Positions 50,286 to 58,672 of a stretch of 64,000 nucleotides of DNA are shown here, in pieces. The notes beneath the pieces are model-generated. The model did not search any database, was not told where the DNA came from, and worked only from the letters and a program-made list of their open reading frames with translations. The first letter of the stretch is position 1. Every line of letters begins with the position of its first letter. The position numbers and the translations under genes were made by a program. Source of the DNA: Actinomadura sp. K4S16 (GTDB taxonomy: Bacteria; Actinomycetota; Actinomycetes; Streptosporangiales; Streptosporangiaceae); assembly GCF_008327685.1 (NCBI RefSeq), contig NZ_BDDE01000034.1, forward strand, positions 19,829 through 83,828, in the 5' to 3' direction.

Positions 50286-50609
50286 GTGGAAGGCGCGGTG
50301 ACCAGGTACCGGATCCTGGCGCTGGTGGTCGGCACCCTGCTGGTGCTGCTGACGATCGGCATGATCCTCAAGTACGGGCCCACCGACATGCCGGCGCTCG
50401 CGGGCATCGTGGCGCCCGTCCACGGCTTCCTCTACATGGTCTACCTTGTGGCCGCCTTCGACCTGTGGCGGCGCACGGGCTGGCCGCTGAGCCGGATGGT
50501 CGTGATCGTGCTCGGCGGGGTGGTGCCGCTGATGACCTTCTTCGTCGAGCGCAGCGTGGTCCGCGACGCGCGGGCGCTGCGGCCCGCGGAGGCCGAGGCG
50601 AAGGTCTGA
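50286..50609 (+). CDS. DUF3817 membrane protein
   Basis: A 107-aa protein with three hydrophobic segments: YRILALVVGTLLVLLTIGMIL, APVHGFLYMVYLVAAFDLW and MVVIVLGGVVPLMTFFVERSVV. HGFLYMVYLV and the final FxxER are the DUF3817 pattern; YvfA-like integral membrane proteins of unknown function. GTG start with AAAGG upstream; 55 bp after the previous gene, likely an operon. Confidence 0.88.
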   Translation: MEGAVTRYRILALVVGTLLVLLTIGMILKYGPTDMPALAGIVAPVHGFLYMVYLVAAFDLWRRTGWPLSRMVVIVLGGVVPLMTFFVERSVVRDARALRPAEAEAKV

Positions 50610-50646
50610 CCGTCCCCGGGGACTGGTGCGCGGCCGCTCCGTCGCC

Positions 50647-50671
50647 TAATGTTTGACTCAGTCAAACGTTA
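50647..50671. promoter_or_regulatory. MarR-type palindromic operator
   Basis: GTTTGACT (50651-50658) and AGTCAAAC (50660-50667) form a perfect inverted repeat around one C. Outer TAA/TTA arms extend it to 25 bp with one mismatch per side. It lies 13-37 bp before the MarR-GNAT ATG, overlapping the presumed promoter, so autoregulation is likely. Confidence 0.85.
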
Positions 50672-50683
50672 GGAGGGGCGGGT

Positions 50684-51607
50684 ATGAAGGCGACCCGGGA
50701 GGACGTCGGCACGGTCCGCGCGTTCAACCGCTTCTACACCGGCGTCATCGGGGTGCTCGGCGAGGGGCTCGTCCGCTCGCCGTACTCGCTCACCGAGGCG
50801 CGCGTGATCTTCGAGCTGGCGCAGCGGGAGGACAGCGAGGTGCTGGCCCTGCGCCGCGCCCTCGACCTCGACGCCGGCTACCTCAGCCGGATGCTGGCCC
50901 GGTTCGAGGCCGACGGGCTCGTCGCGCGCGAGCGCGCGCCCGGGGACGCCCGGCGCCAGATCGTCCGGCTCACCCCGCGCGGCCGCGAGGTGTTCGCCAT
51001 GCTGGACGAGCGCTCCATCGCCGAGATCCGCGAGATGCTGGACGGGCTGGACCCGGCCGACCGCCGCCGCCTGCTCGCCGCGATGCGCACCGTCCAGGAC
51101 GTCCTCGGGGAGCGTCCGCGCCGGGACGGCTTCGTCCTGCGGGCGCTGCGCCCCGGCGACCTCGGCTGGGTGGTGGAGCGCAACGGCGCCCTCTACGACG
51201 TCGAGTGCGGCTGGGACCGCACCTACGAGGCCCTCGTCGCCTCCGTCCTCGCCGACTACGTGCGCGGGCACGACCCGGAGAGGGAGAACGCCTGGATCGC
51301 CGAGTCGGGAGGGGAGCGGCTGGGCGCGGTGTTCTGCGTCCGCCGCGAGGACGACGTCGCGCAGCTCCGGCTGCTGCACGTCGAACCGGAGGCCCGAGGC
51401 ACGGGCGTCGGGGCGGCGCTGGTCGCCGCGTGCGTGGACTTCGCCGCCGCTGCGGGCTACACCGAGATCATGCTGTGGACGACGGCGCTCCAGCGTCCCG
51501 CGCACCGCCTCTACGAGCGCGCCGGGTTCGTCCTGGAGGAGCAGGAGCCGCCGGTGGAGCGCTTCGGCGACGTCGTGCACGGCCAGGTCTGGCGCAAGAA
51601 GCTTTGA
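50684..51607 (+). CDS. MarR-GNAT fusion regulator/acetyltransferase
   Basis: A 307-aa two-domain protein. Residues about 1-145 are a MarR winged helix: SLTEARVIFELAQ, LALRRALDLDAGYLSRMLARFEADGLVARER and GDARRQIVRLTPRGREVF. Residues about 150-307 are a GNAT acetyltransferase, with LLHVEPEARGTGVGAALVAACVDFA as the acetyl-CoA loop (R/Q-x-x-G-x-G/A) and RPAHRLYERAGFVLEE near the end. The fold combination is known in actinobacteria, where an acetyl-CoA-dependent signal may control DNA binding. Good SD AGGAGGGG and a palindromic operator just upstream support autoregulation. The acceptor substrate is unknown. Confidence 0.92.
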   Translation: MKATREDVGTVRAFNRFYTGVIGVLGEGLVRSPYSLTEARVIFELAQREDSEVLALRRALDLDAGYLSRMLARFEADGLVARERAPGDARRQIVRLTPRGREVFAMLDERSIAEIREMLDGLDPADRRRLLAAMRTVQDVLGERPRRDGFVLRALRPGDLGWVVERNGALYDVECGWDRTYEALVASVLADYVRGHDPERENAWIAESGGERLGAVFCVRREDDVAQLRLLHVEPEARGTGVGAALVAACVDFAAAAGYTEIMLWTTALQRPAHRLYERAGFVLEEQEPPVERFGDVVHGQVWRKKL

Positions 51608-51610
51608 GCG

Positions 51611-51644
51611 GGGCCCGTGGAGTGTGTCGCTCCTCCACGGGCCC
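51611..51644 (+). terminator. 12-bp-stem hairpin after MarR-GNAT gene
   Basis: GGGCCCGTGGAG (51611-51622) pairs with CTCCACGGGCCC (51633-51644), 10-nt loop. Confidence 0.75.
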
Positions 51645-52249
51645 TGCTCCGCAGCGATCCCTTACTGCGTAGGGCGGCCGGGACGGGGGTCGGACGGAGT
51701 ACCGGCCGCCTGGGTTCACCGGCGCAACGCCGGTTCGGATCCGCTCTGGTTCCCACCTCCTTTCCACGCCGCGCCGGACGCGGGCGCTCGCCCGGCGCTC
51801 GGGGGAGGGCGCCTGCGCGGCGCCCGGAAGCCTGCGGCCGGACCGGCGGCGCGGCCCACCGCCGCGGCCGGTCCGGCCGGTGGGGGGCGCCGGTGCCGCG
51901 GGGGCGGGCGGCACCGGGCCCAGGGGAGGACGTCGGCGCGGAGCCGGTCCGGTACGGCCGAGGACCCGAGGTGTGTCGCCGCGCCCCGCCTCCGCGGCCG
52001 CCGCTGGGGGGCGGTGCCGGCCGCGGAGCGGTACGTCGCGAACGTTCTCGGCCGTACGGACCGGGCCGCGCGGGGAAGGGGACGCGGAGACGGCCCGGGT
52101 CGCGCGCTCGCTGCGTCGCATCCGCCGCCTCCCGCCTATCGACCTGGGGCTTTGCCGCCCCGATGACCTGTCGTTCACCCTGCGTCACGATCTCGTTGCG
52201 TTAGGTACCCCCGCGTCATGCGCGCGTAAACCGGCACCCGGGCAAAGAA
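51645..52249. other. 605-bp stretch without a convincing gene
   Basis: Extremely GC-rich (about 51780-52100). Every frame gives Arg/Gly/Pro/Ala low-complexity reading, so no ORF here is supported. GC-rich inverted repeats such as CCGGTCCGGCCGG occur. The most protein-like fragment is plus-strand about 52085-52205, RSLRRIRRLPPIDLGL then DDLSFTLRHDLVALG, possibly a decayed coding remnant. Confidence 0.5.
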
Positions 52250-53491
52250 TCAGGATCGCGAAGGCGCCTTTGCCTCGGCGTTGCCCCGCAGGCCCGCGGG
52301 GGCCGGCCGGTGCGCCAGGTGCCGGGCGAGGGCAAGGCAGGCCAGGAGGGCGACGAGCGCGCACACGCCCGTCCAGCCGAACCGGGTGCAGGCCTGGGCG
52401 CCGAGCCACGACCCGGTGCTGCCGCCGAGGAAGGCGCAGGTCATGTACGCGGTGTTGATGCGGCTGCGGGCGTCCGGGCGCAACGCGAAGATCCGCGCCT
52501 GGTTCGCGATCATGCCGGACTGCATCGCGACGTCCAGCAGCAGCGTCCCGGCTCCGAGCGCCACGAGCCCCGGCGCGCCCCCGAGTCCGCCCAGCGCCAG
52601 GACGCCGGTGGACGCGATCGTCCCGAGGATCGCGACGAGGGTGACCGGTTCCGGGCCGCGCCGGTCGACCCGGCGTCCCGCGACGGGCGTCGCGGCCATG
52701 GTCGCCGCGCTGACCAGCGCCAGGAGGCCGACCGCCTGGACGCCGAGCCCGTACGCCGGGCCGGTCAGGTACAGCGCGACGCCCGTCCAGACGGCCTGGA
52801 AGCCGCCGAAGACCGTCGCCTGGTAGAAGCACGACCGCCGCAGCTCGGGCTCCTCGCGCAGCAGCCGCAGCGGCGCGGCCAGCAGCGCCGGATACGACTG
52901 CCGCGACGGCGGGACGGTCGCCGGCAGCGCGACGGCCAGCGCGGCCGCGATCGCCAGCGTGGCGGCCGCGGCGATCAGGTACGGGGCCCGCCAGCCGAGC
53001 CACTCGGCGGCGAACCCGCCGAACGTCCGGGCCAGCAGGATGCCGCCGATCGACCCGGCCAGCAGCGTCCCCATGACCGCGCCGCGCCGGTCCTCGGCCG
53101 CGAGCCCGGCCGCCATCGGCGCGATGACCTGGGCGATCACGGTCGCGACCCCGACCACGGCGCTCGCGCCGACCAGCACCGCGAGCCCGGGCGCGGCCGC
53201 CGCGCAGAGCAGCGCCGCGCCGGTGACGGCGAGCATCGCCACGATCAGCGGGCGGTGCGGGAACCGGTCCCCGAGCGGCACGAGCAGGAAGATCCCGGCC
53301 GCGTACCCGAACTGCGCCGCGGTCACCACCAGCGCGGCCGAGTCGGGCGGCACGCCCAGCCCGGCCGCCGCCAGCGGACTGACCGCCTGCGGGAAGTAGA
53401 TGTTCCCCACGGCGACGCCGCAGGTCAGAGCCAGAAGGAAGATCATTCGGCGGCCGAGAGGGGCGTGCGCCGAGGGCAGGGAAGAAGACAA
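52250..53491 (-). CDS. MFS transporter, 12-TM exporter type
   Basis: A 413-aa major facilitator. GVAVGNIYFPQAVSPLAA in TM1 and PLGDRFPHRPLIVAMLAV as motif A are characteristic of the YnfM/Bcr-like drug exporters. IGGILLARTFGGFAAEWLGWRAPYLIAA is the motif C region, and AYMTCAFLGGSTGSWLGAQA ends the pattern. About 12 hydrophobic segments. The start is an unusual TTG at 53491, supported by GGAG 6 nt upstream; ATG at residue 16 is an alternative. Monocistronic. Substrate not predictable. Confidence 0.9.
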   Translation of the reverse strand: MSSSLPSAHAPLGRRMIFLLALTCGVAVGNIYFPQAVSPLAAAGLGVPPDSAALVVTAAQFGYAAGIFLLVPLGDRFPHRPLIVAMLAVTGAALLCAAAAPGLAVLVGASAVVGVATVIAQVIAPMAAGLAAEDRRGAVMGTLLAGSIGGILLARTFGGFAAEWLGWRAPYLIAAAATLAIAAALAVALPATVPPSRQSYPALLAAPLRLLREEPELRRSCFYQATVFGGFQAVWTGVALYLTGPAYGLGVQAVGLLALVSAATMAATPVAGRRVDRRGPEPVTLVAILGTIASTGVLALGGLGGAPGLVALGAGTLLLDVAMQSGMIANQARIFALRPDARSRINTAYMTCAFLGGSTGSWLGAQACTRFGWTGVCALVALLACLALARHLAHRPAPAGLRGNAEAKAPSRS

Positions 53492-53599
53492 GGATGCTCC
53501 ACGTCGAGTCGACGCCCGCGCGTGATCCGCGCAGGCGGGAACCGCGGGGCCGAACCCCCGCGCGGGAACCGTCCCGGCGTCGTGGAGCGGTGCCGGCCT

Positions 53600-53710
53600 C
53601 TAGGCCGCCGCGCCCTCCGCCGCCGGGACGCCGGTCGTGGCCTTGCCGTTGGCGGTGTACACGCGCGACCTCCCGAAGCGCACCCAAGATCTCCGCGCCG
53701 ACTCTTGCAC
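53600..53710 (-). CDS. Possible 36-aa small protein
   Basis: GTG 53710 opens a 36-codon ORF on the minus strand reading about VQESARRSWVRFGRSRVYTA then NGKATTGVPAAEGAAA. An AGGAG SD (within GGGAGGAG) lies about 7 nt upstream. The composition (Tyr, Asn, Lys mixed with charged residues) is unlike the low-complexity shadows around it. No homolog is recognised; it may be a real micropeptide or chance. Confidence 0.4.
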   Translation of the reverse strand: MQESARRSWVRFGRSRVYTANGKATTGVPAAEGAAA

Positions 53711-53778
53711 GCCCCCGCTCCTCCCGCAAGCGGTTTTCCGTCCGGAGGCCGTGGGGCTGGCGATCGGGCGGGAGCGGT

Positions 53779-54789
53779 TCAGCGGGGGACCGCGACGAGG
53801 GCCATCGGGAGGCCGTTGCGGCGGAAGTCGACCAGGGGCCGCAGCAACTGGAGGCGGCCGTCGTGCACGGCCGTCTCATAGCGCCCGCAGAAGTCGCGCC
53901 GGTAGCCGCCGGCCGACACCTTCTGGCAGGCGACCGGTCCGCCGTCCAGGTTCAGGGCGAGGCGCAGGCCGAGTCCCGAACGCGGGAGGAAGGCGGCGAG
54001 TGAAGGCAGGGAGAAGTAGGCGTCCCGGGTGGTGCCGACGATGATCCGCCCGGCGCCGTCCTGCCCGAGGAAGCTGCGGTTGGCCAGCCATCGCTCGTCC
54101 TGGCCGCCGGTCCGGCCGTGCCCGTCCGCTCCCAGCAGCATCGGGTAGGAGACCATGGCCTGGCTCGCGCCTTCGGTGACCGGCCGCCAGTCCGTGCCGG
54201 TGAGGTCCGCCAGGCGGGCGCCGCCCGGCCCGTCGACCAGGAACGCTCCGTGCCTCGCCTGGTAGGACGAGGGGCCCAGCCGGCGCCCGTCGCTGACGAC
54301 GGGGGTGTCCGGGCTCCCGTCGCGGGCGTAGTAGCTGCCGTTGACGACCAGGGCCGCCCCGGTGGCCTCCATCCAGTCGCCGACCTCCCGGTCGCCGGCC
54401 GGGCGGCTCAGCACCCGGAACCGGTACCGGGCCGGGTCGATCCGGGTGAGCAGCAGGGCGTCCACGGGCCGCCCGCCCACCCGGACGGGCAGCTCGGCGA
54501 CGTCCAGTCCCGCGGCGGCCTGGCGCCAGCGCACCGGTTCGGGCGCGTCGGGCGTGCGCCGCCCGGCCAGCGACAACCGGATGCCCGGGGAAAGCCGGGA
54601 ATCGTCCGGAGCGACGTCGACCCAGATGCTGGCGCCCCGGCGCAGCATCACGTTGACGCCGTACCAGCCCCCGGCCTTCCCGTACGCCACAGCCACGGCC
54701 GCCGACGCCGCGAGGACGGGGGCCAGGGCCAACGAGACACCCCATCGCCACCCCCGCCCCCACCGCCGCGGCCGCAGGATCGTGGTCAT
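53779..54789 (-). CDS. Exported phosphodiester glycosidase-domain (NAGPA) protein
   Basis: A 336-aa protein. A basic N-terminus, then a single hydrophobic segment (WGVSLALAPVLAASAAVAVAYG) that is a signal anchor. The extracytoplasmic domain belongs to the NAGPA/DUF2233 family: ALVVNGSYYARDGSPDTPVV, ASQAMVSYPMLLG and LALNLDGGPVACQ are its signatures (VNGSYY and NLDGG). Members cleave N-acetylglucosamine-1-phosphodiesters in some eukaryotic proteins; the bacterial substrate is unknown, presumably an envelope glycopolymer. ATG 54789 or GTG 54795. Confidence 0.85.
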   Translation of the reverse strand: MTTILRPRRWGRGWRWGVSLALAPVLAASAAVAVAYGKAGGWYGVNVMLRRGASIWVDVAPDDSRLSPGIRLSLAGRRTPDAPEPVRWRQAAAGLDVAELPVRVGGRPVDALLLTRIDPARYRFRVLSRPAGDREVGDWMEATGAALVVNGSYYARDGSPDTPVVSDGRRLGPSSYQARHGAFLVDGPGGARLADLTGTDWRPVTEGASQAMVSYPMLLGADGHGRTGGQDERWLANRSFLGQDGAGRIIVGTTRDAYFSLPSLAAFLPRSGLGLRLALNLDGGPVACQKVSAGGYRRDFCGRYETAVHDGRLQLLRPLVDFRRNGLPMALVAVPR

Positions 54790-54885
54790 GATCACGCCAC
54801 TTTATGACGCTCGCCCTTTACGCCGGGTTCGCCGCCGTCCCGGCCACTTTCCCGCACCGGCAAGCTTTCCCGCTTGAATGCGCTC

Positions 54886-55416
54886 ATGGAGAATCCGCTG
54901 TGGAACAGGCTGCCGGCAGAGGTGCGGGATCAGGTCGACGCGCTTGTCGCAGACGACCAGAGGCTCTCTGCGGTCAAGGCGGTCCTCGACGGCTCCGGGC
55001 AGCCGCGGGCGGGCCTGTATGAGTGTCATCGGCTGGTCGCCGAACGGTACGCGGCTCTGGGGCAAGGCTTCCATCGGCCACCGACCGCTCCTCTGGATCT
55101 TGAAGACCTCATCAGGAAGGTCCAGGAACTGCCGCGGCCTCCAGCTGCGGTGGAGGCCCTCTGGGATGGCGATACCGAGGGGTGGTTCGTGGTGGTGCTC
55201 GGTGTCACGCGCGACCCGAACACCGAGCACCACCTCGCGACCGTCCAGCACGGGAACGACATCCGCGCGTTCAACGGCGAGGTGCCCCCTTGGCCGGAGG
55301 CGGAAGAGGCGAGCAGGATCGGCGCGGCGCTGGCAGGACGATTGGGCGTGCCGTTCCATTTCGCAAGCCCCGACGAACCTGATGACTCGGCTCCACGCTG
55401 GTGGGACACCCTCTGA
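54886..55416 (+). CDS. Hypothetical protein with L7/L12-like segment
   Basis: A 176-aa soluble acidic protein. VDALVADDQRLSAVKAVLDG then PRAGLYECHRLVAERY (about residues 17-55) resembles the ribosomal L7/L12 C-terminal helix pattern seen in several hypothetical actinobacterial proteins. The C-terminal part (EGWFVVVLGVTRDPNTEHHLATVQHG, PWPEAEEASRIGAALAGRLGVPFHFASPDEPDD) looks like a compact mixed fold. No catalytic motif. Codon use is slightly less GC-extreme than its neighbours. ATG 54886 was chosen; a TTG at 54874 in frame has no better SD. Confidence 0.7.
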   Translation: MENPLWNRLPAEVRDQVDALVADDQRLSAVKAVLDGSGQPRAGLYECHRLVAERYAALGQGFHRPPTAPLDLEDLIRKVQELPRPPAAVEALWDGDTEGWFVVVLGVTRDPNTEHHLATVQHGNDIRAFNGEVPPWPEAEEASRIGAALAGRLGVPFHFASPDEPDDSAPRWWDTL

Positions 55417-55586
55417 CAGGGCGTCGCGGCCGTGCGCGGGCATTCTGCCGGGTCGTCGGCCGCGGGGACCCCGGTCTCGCCCGCGTGCCGGCCTGGCCGC
55501 GCACTCGCCAGGGCCCTGTGGCGCGCACGCGGCGGGTGATCGCTGAGAGCGAACGTTGCTGCGGAAACAAATTGGTGCTCCGTTTT

Positions 55587-55607
55587 CTTGAGTGAGAATG
55601 ACTCAAC
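55587..55607 (+). promoter_or_regulatory. HAIR element (HspR operator) upstream of lon
   Basis: CTTGAGT (55587-55593), 7-nt spacer, ACTCAAC (55601-55607), matching the HspR inverted repeat CTTGAGT-N7-ACTCAAG with one mismatch. It overlaps the probable -10 (GAGAAT), 16 bp after TTGGTG at 55572-55577. Confidence 0.88.
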
Positions 55608-55643
55608 CCGTGGTTGGGTCGGTCTACTGACTTGGAGCTGAGC

Positions 55644-58040
55644 ATGAGCGAGACCCTGACGCTGCCGGTGCTGCCCCTCGACGACGGGGTCGTTCTGCCC
55701 GGCATGGTGGTGCCCCTGGACCTGTCGGAGAGCGGCGAGGTCCGGGCCGCCGTCGAGGCCGCGCGGGCGGTGGCGCAGGCCAAGGGGCCGGGCATCCGGT
55801 CGGCGGCCAAGCCGCGGGTGCTGCTGGTGCCCAGGTTGAACGGGCAGTACGCCGGCCTCGGCACGCTCGGTGTCATCGAGCAGGAGGGGCGGCTTCCCGG
55901 CGGCGAGCCGGGCGCGGTCGTCCGCGGCGTGCAGCGGGTGCGGATCGGCATCGGGACGACCGGGCCGGGCGCGGCGCTGTGGGTCGAGGGGACGCCGGTC
56001 GAGACGCCGCCCGCCTCCGGGCGCGCGCAGGAGCTGGCGAAGGAGTACAAGGGCCTGGTCAGCGCGATCCTGCAGAACCGGGGCGCCTGGCAGGTCGTGG
56101 ACGTCGTGCAGCAGATCGATGACCCGTCCACGCTGGCCGACAACGCCGGGTACGCGCCGTACCTCACCGACGAGCAGAAGATCGAGGTCCTGGAGACCGT
56201 CGACGTGGTGGAGCGGCTCAACCTGGTGATCGGGTGGACGCGCGACCACCTCGCCGAGCTGGACGTGGCGGAGACCATCCGCAAGGACGTCCAGGAGGGC
56301 ATGGAGAAGACGCAGCGCGAGTTCCTGCTGCGCCAGCAGCAGGAGGCCATCCGCAAGGAGCTGGCCGAGCTGAACGGCGACCCGGCCGACGAGGAGGACG
56401 ACTACCGGGCCCGGATCGAGGCCGCGAACCTCCCCGAGAAGGTGCGCGAGGCGGCGCTGAAGGAGGTCGACAAGCTGGAGCGGTCGTCCGACGCCTCGCC
56501 CGAGGGCGGCTGGATCCGCACCTGGCTGGACACCGTCCTCGACATCCCCTGGAACGAGCGGACCGAGGACGCCTACGACATCGCGGGCGCGCGGGAGATC
56601 CTCGATGCCGACCACGCGGGCCTCGACGACGTCAAGGAGCGCATCGTCGAGTACCTGGCCGTGCGCAAGCGGCGCGAGGAGCGCGGCCTGGGCGTCGTGG
56701 GCGGGCGCAGGAGCGGCGCGGTGCTGGCGCTGACCGGCCCTCCCGGCGTCGGCAAGACGTCCCTGGGCGAGTCGGTCGCGCGGGCCATGGGCCGCGAGTT
56801 CGTGCGGGTCGCTCTGGGCGGCGTCCGTGACGAGGCCGAGATCCGGGGTCACCGCCGCACGTACGTGGGCGCGCTTCCGGGACGCATCGTCCGCGCCATC
56901 CGCGAGGCGGGGACGATGAACCCCGTCGTCCTGCTGGACGAGGTCGACAAGGTCGGCGCCGACTACCGCGGCGACCCGACCGCGGCGCTGCTGGAGGTCC
57001 TCGACCCCGAGCAGAACCACACCTTCCGGGACCACTACCTGGAGGTCGAGCTCGACCTGAGCGACGTGCTGTTCCTCGCCACCGCGAACGTGGTGGAGGC
57101 GATCCCCGGGCCGCTGCTCGACCGGATGGAGCTGGTGGAGCTGGACGGCTACACCGAGCACGAGAAGGTCACGATCGCCCGCGACCACCTGCTGCCGCGC
57201 CAGCTCGACAAGGCCGGCATGGAGGCGTCGGAGGTGTCCTTCGGCGACGACGCGCTGCGGCTGCTCGCGGCCGAGTACACCCGGGAGGCCGGGGTCCGGT
57301 CCCTGGACCGCTCGATCGCGCGGGTGCTGCGCAAGGTCGCGGCCAACGTCGCGCTCGGCAAGTCGGCGCTGCCCGTCCGGATCGGCGCGGACGACCTGAA
57401 GGACTACCTCGGCCGGCCGCGGTTCACCCCGGAGGTCGAGCTGAGCAGGAACGAGCGCCGCACCGGCGTGCCGGGCGTGGCGACGGGCCTCGCGGTCACC
57501 GGCGCGGGCGGCGACGTCCTCTACATCGAGGCGTCGCTGGCCGACCGGGAGACGGGCGACACCGGCGTGACGCTCACCGGCCAGCTCGGCGACGTCATGA
57601 AGGAGTCGGCCCGGATCGCGCTCAGCTACCTGCGCTCGCGCGGCGCGGAGCTGGAGCTGCCGGTCGGCGACCTGAAGGACCGCGGCGTGCACGTCCACGT
57701 GCCCGCCGGCGCGATCCCGAAGGACGGCCCGAGCGCGGGCATCACGATGACGACGGCGCTCGCGTCGCTGCTGTCGGGCCGGCCGGTGCGCTCGGACGTG
57801 GCGATGACCGGCGAGGTGTCGCTGACCGGGCGGGTGCTGCCGATCGGCGGCCTGAAGCAGAAGCTGCTGGCCGCGTCGAGGCTCGGCATCACCACCGCGA
57901 TCGTGCCGAAGCGCAACGAGCCGGACCTCGAGGACGTCCCGGCCGAGGTGCTCGAGAAGATGACGGTGTTCGCCGTCAGCGACGTCCGCGAGGTGCTGGA
58001 CCTGGCCCTGGAGCCGGCCACCACCGCGGTCGCCGCCTGA
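55644..58040 (+). CDS. lon: ATP-dependent Lon protease
   Basis: A 798-aa cytosolic AAA+ protease that degrades misfolded and regulatory proteins. Domains: N-terminal substrate domain (about 1-200, VLPLDDGVVLPGMVVPLDL), coiled helical linker, AAA module, and C-terminal Ser-Lys protease. The AAA module has ALTGPPGVGKTSLGESVARAMG (Walker A) and VVLLDEVDKVG (Walker B). The protease has IPKDGPSAGITMTTALASLL with the catalytic Ser and IGGLKQKLLAASRLGI with the catalytic Lys. ATG 55644 has GGAG 7 nt upstream. A HAIR element upstream indicates HspR heat-shock control, as I recall for Streptomyces lon. A strong terminator follows. Confidence 0.96.
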   Translation: MSETLTLPVLPLDDGVVLPGMVVPLDLSESGEVRAAVEAARAVAQAKGPGIRSAAKPRVLLVPRLNGQYAGLGTLGVIEQEGRLPGGEPGAVVRGVQRVRIGIGTTGPGAALWVEGTPVETPPASGRAQELAKEYKGLVSAILQNRGAWQVVDVVQQIDDPSTLADNAGYAPYLTDEQKIEVLETVDVVERLNLVIGWTRDHLAELDVAETIRKDVQEGMEKTQREFLLRQQQEAIRKELAELNGDPADEEDDYRARIEAANLPEKVREAALKEVDKLERSSDASPEGGWIRTWLDTVLDIPWNERTEDAYDIAGAREILDADHAGLDDVKERIVEYLAVRKRREERGLGVVGGRRSGAVLALTGPPGVGKTSLGESVARAMGREFVRVALGGVRDEAEIRGHRRTYVGALPGRIVRAIREAGTMNPVVLLDEVDKVGADYRGDPTAALLEVLDPEQNHTFRDHYLEVELDLSDVLFLATANVVEAIPGPLLDRMELVELDGYTEHEKVTIARDHLLPRQLDKAGMEASEVSFGDDALRLLAAEYTREAGVRSLDRSIARVLRKVAANVALGKSALPVRIGADDLKDYLGRPRFTPEVELSRNERRTGVPGVATGLAVTGAGGDVLYIEASLADRETGDTGVTLTGQLGDVMKESARIALSYLRSRGAELELPVGDLKDRGVHVHVPAGAIPKDGPSAGITMTTALASLLSGRPVRSDVAMTGEVSLTGRVLPIGGLKQKLLAASRLGITTAIVPKRNEPDLEDVPAEVLEKMTVFAVSDVREVLDLALEPATTAVAA

Positions 58041-58054
58041 TCGGAGCGGAGCGC

Positions 58055-58087
58055 ACGCCCGCGCCGGGTTCGTCCCGGCGCGGGCGT
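58055..58087 (+). terminator. Intrinsic terminator after lon
   Basis: ACGCCCGCGCCGGG (58055-58068) pairs with CCCGGCGCGGGCGT (58074-58087), 14-bp stem, 5-nt loop, followed by TTTCC. Confidence 0.88.
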
Positions 58088-58153
58088 TTCCGTACCATCC
58101 GGGCATTTCGACATCAATGGACTATCCGGTCATCCCAAAACCCGCGGCCATGC

Positions 58154-58672
58154 ATGGACCGCGGCGAACTGGGGAGACCGCGCCGAGTGTTGGTGGAAAT
58201 GTGGCAGCCCGCAGCGGCGGGCGAGAGGGTCCCCTGGTACGTCGTCGCCCTGCGCGTGGTGGTAGTGATCATCGCGTTGGGCTTCCTCGGAGTTTTCTTC
58301 TACTTCGCTTTCAAGCTCACTTTGACCCCCGTCCAGGACAACGGCCAGGCCGGTGGGAACACCGATCCCGGCCGATCGCTCCGGTTCTATATGGACCAGC
58401 CCATCAAGGACGCGCTCCTCCAGGTGGGCGGCAACGTGATCCTCCTGGCGCCGCTCGGCGTGCTCCTGCCCCTGGTCTGGACGTCCCTCCGCGGCCCGGT
58501 ACGGCTGGCCCTGGTGAGCGGCATGCTCTCGCTGGCCATCGAGACGGTGCAGGGCGCGTTCGTGATGGGACGGGCCTTCGACGTCGACGACGTCATCCTC
58601 AACGTCGCCGGTGTCGTGCTCGCCTATCTGCTCATCGGCCGGAGGCTTTCCCTGACCCTCCGCGGCCGTTAG
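58154..58672 (+). CDS. VanZ-like family membrane protein
   Basis: A 172-aa integral membrane protein. Hydrophobic segments at about 28-52 (VPWYVVALRVVVVIIALGFL), 88-110 (GGNVILLAPLGVLLPLVW), 118-135 and 145-162. GNVILLAPLGVLLP and ETVQGAFVMGRAFDVDDVILNVAGVVLAYL are the VanZ motifs, although teicoplanin resistance is not implied; the family is broad. ATG 58154 has no clear SD; GTG/ATG codons near residues 13-16 are alternatives. Its stop overlaps that of the convergent fusion gene by 4 bp. Confidence 0.85.
   Translation: MDRGELGRPRRVLVEMWQPAAAGERVPWYVVALRVVVVIIALGFLGVFFYFAFKLTLTPVQDNGQAGGNTDPGRSLRFYMDQPIKDALLQVGGNVILLAPLGVLLPLVWTSLRGPVRLALVSGMLSLAIETVQGAFVMGRAFDVDDVILNVAGVVLAYLLIGRRLSLTLRGR

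Noticed and set aside
51710..51745. GGTTCGGATCC resembling a tRNA T-arm
   Set aside because: The flanking bases do not form the T-stem, and no acceptor stem, anticodon arm or D-arm can be placed around it.
51511..52188. Overlapping 180-236-codon ORFs on both strands after the MarR-GNAT gene
   Set aside because: All read as Arg/Pro/Gly/Ala low-complexity and several run into the real gene; none shows a motif or SD.
55026..58106. About 1000-codon minus-strand open frame opposite lon
   Set aside because: No domain, no SD and shadow-like composition; the plus strand has all Lon motifs.
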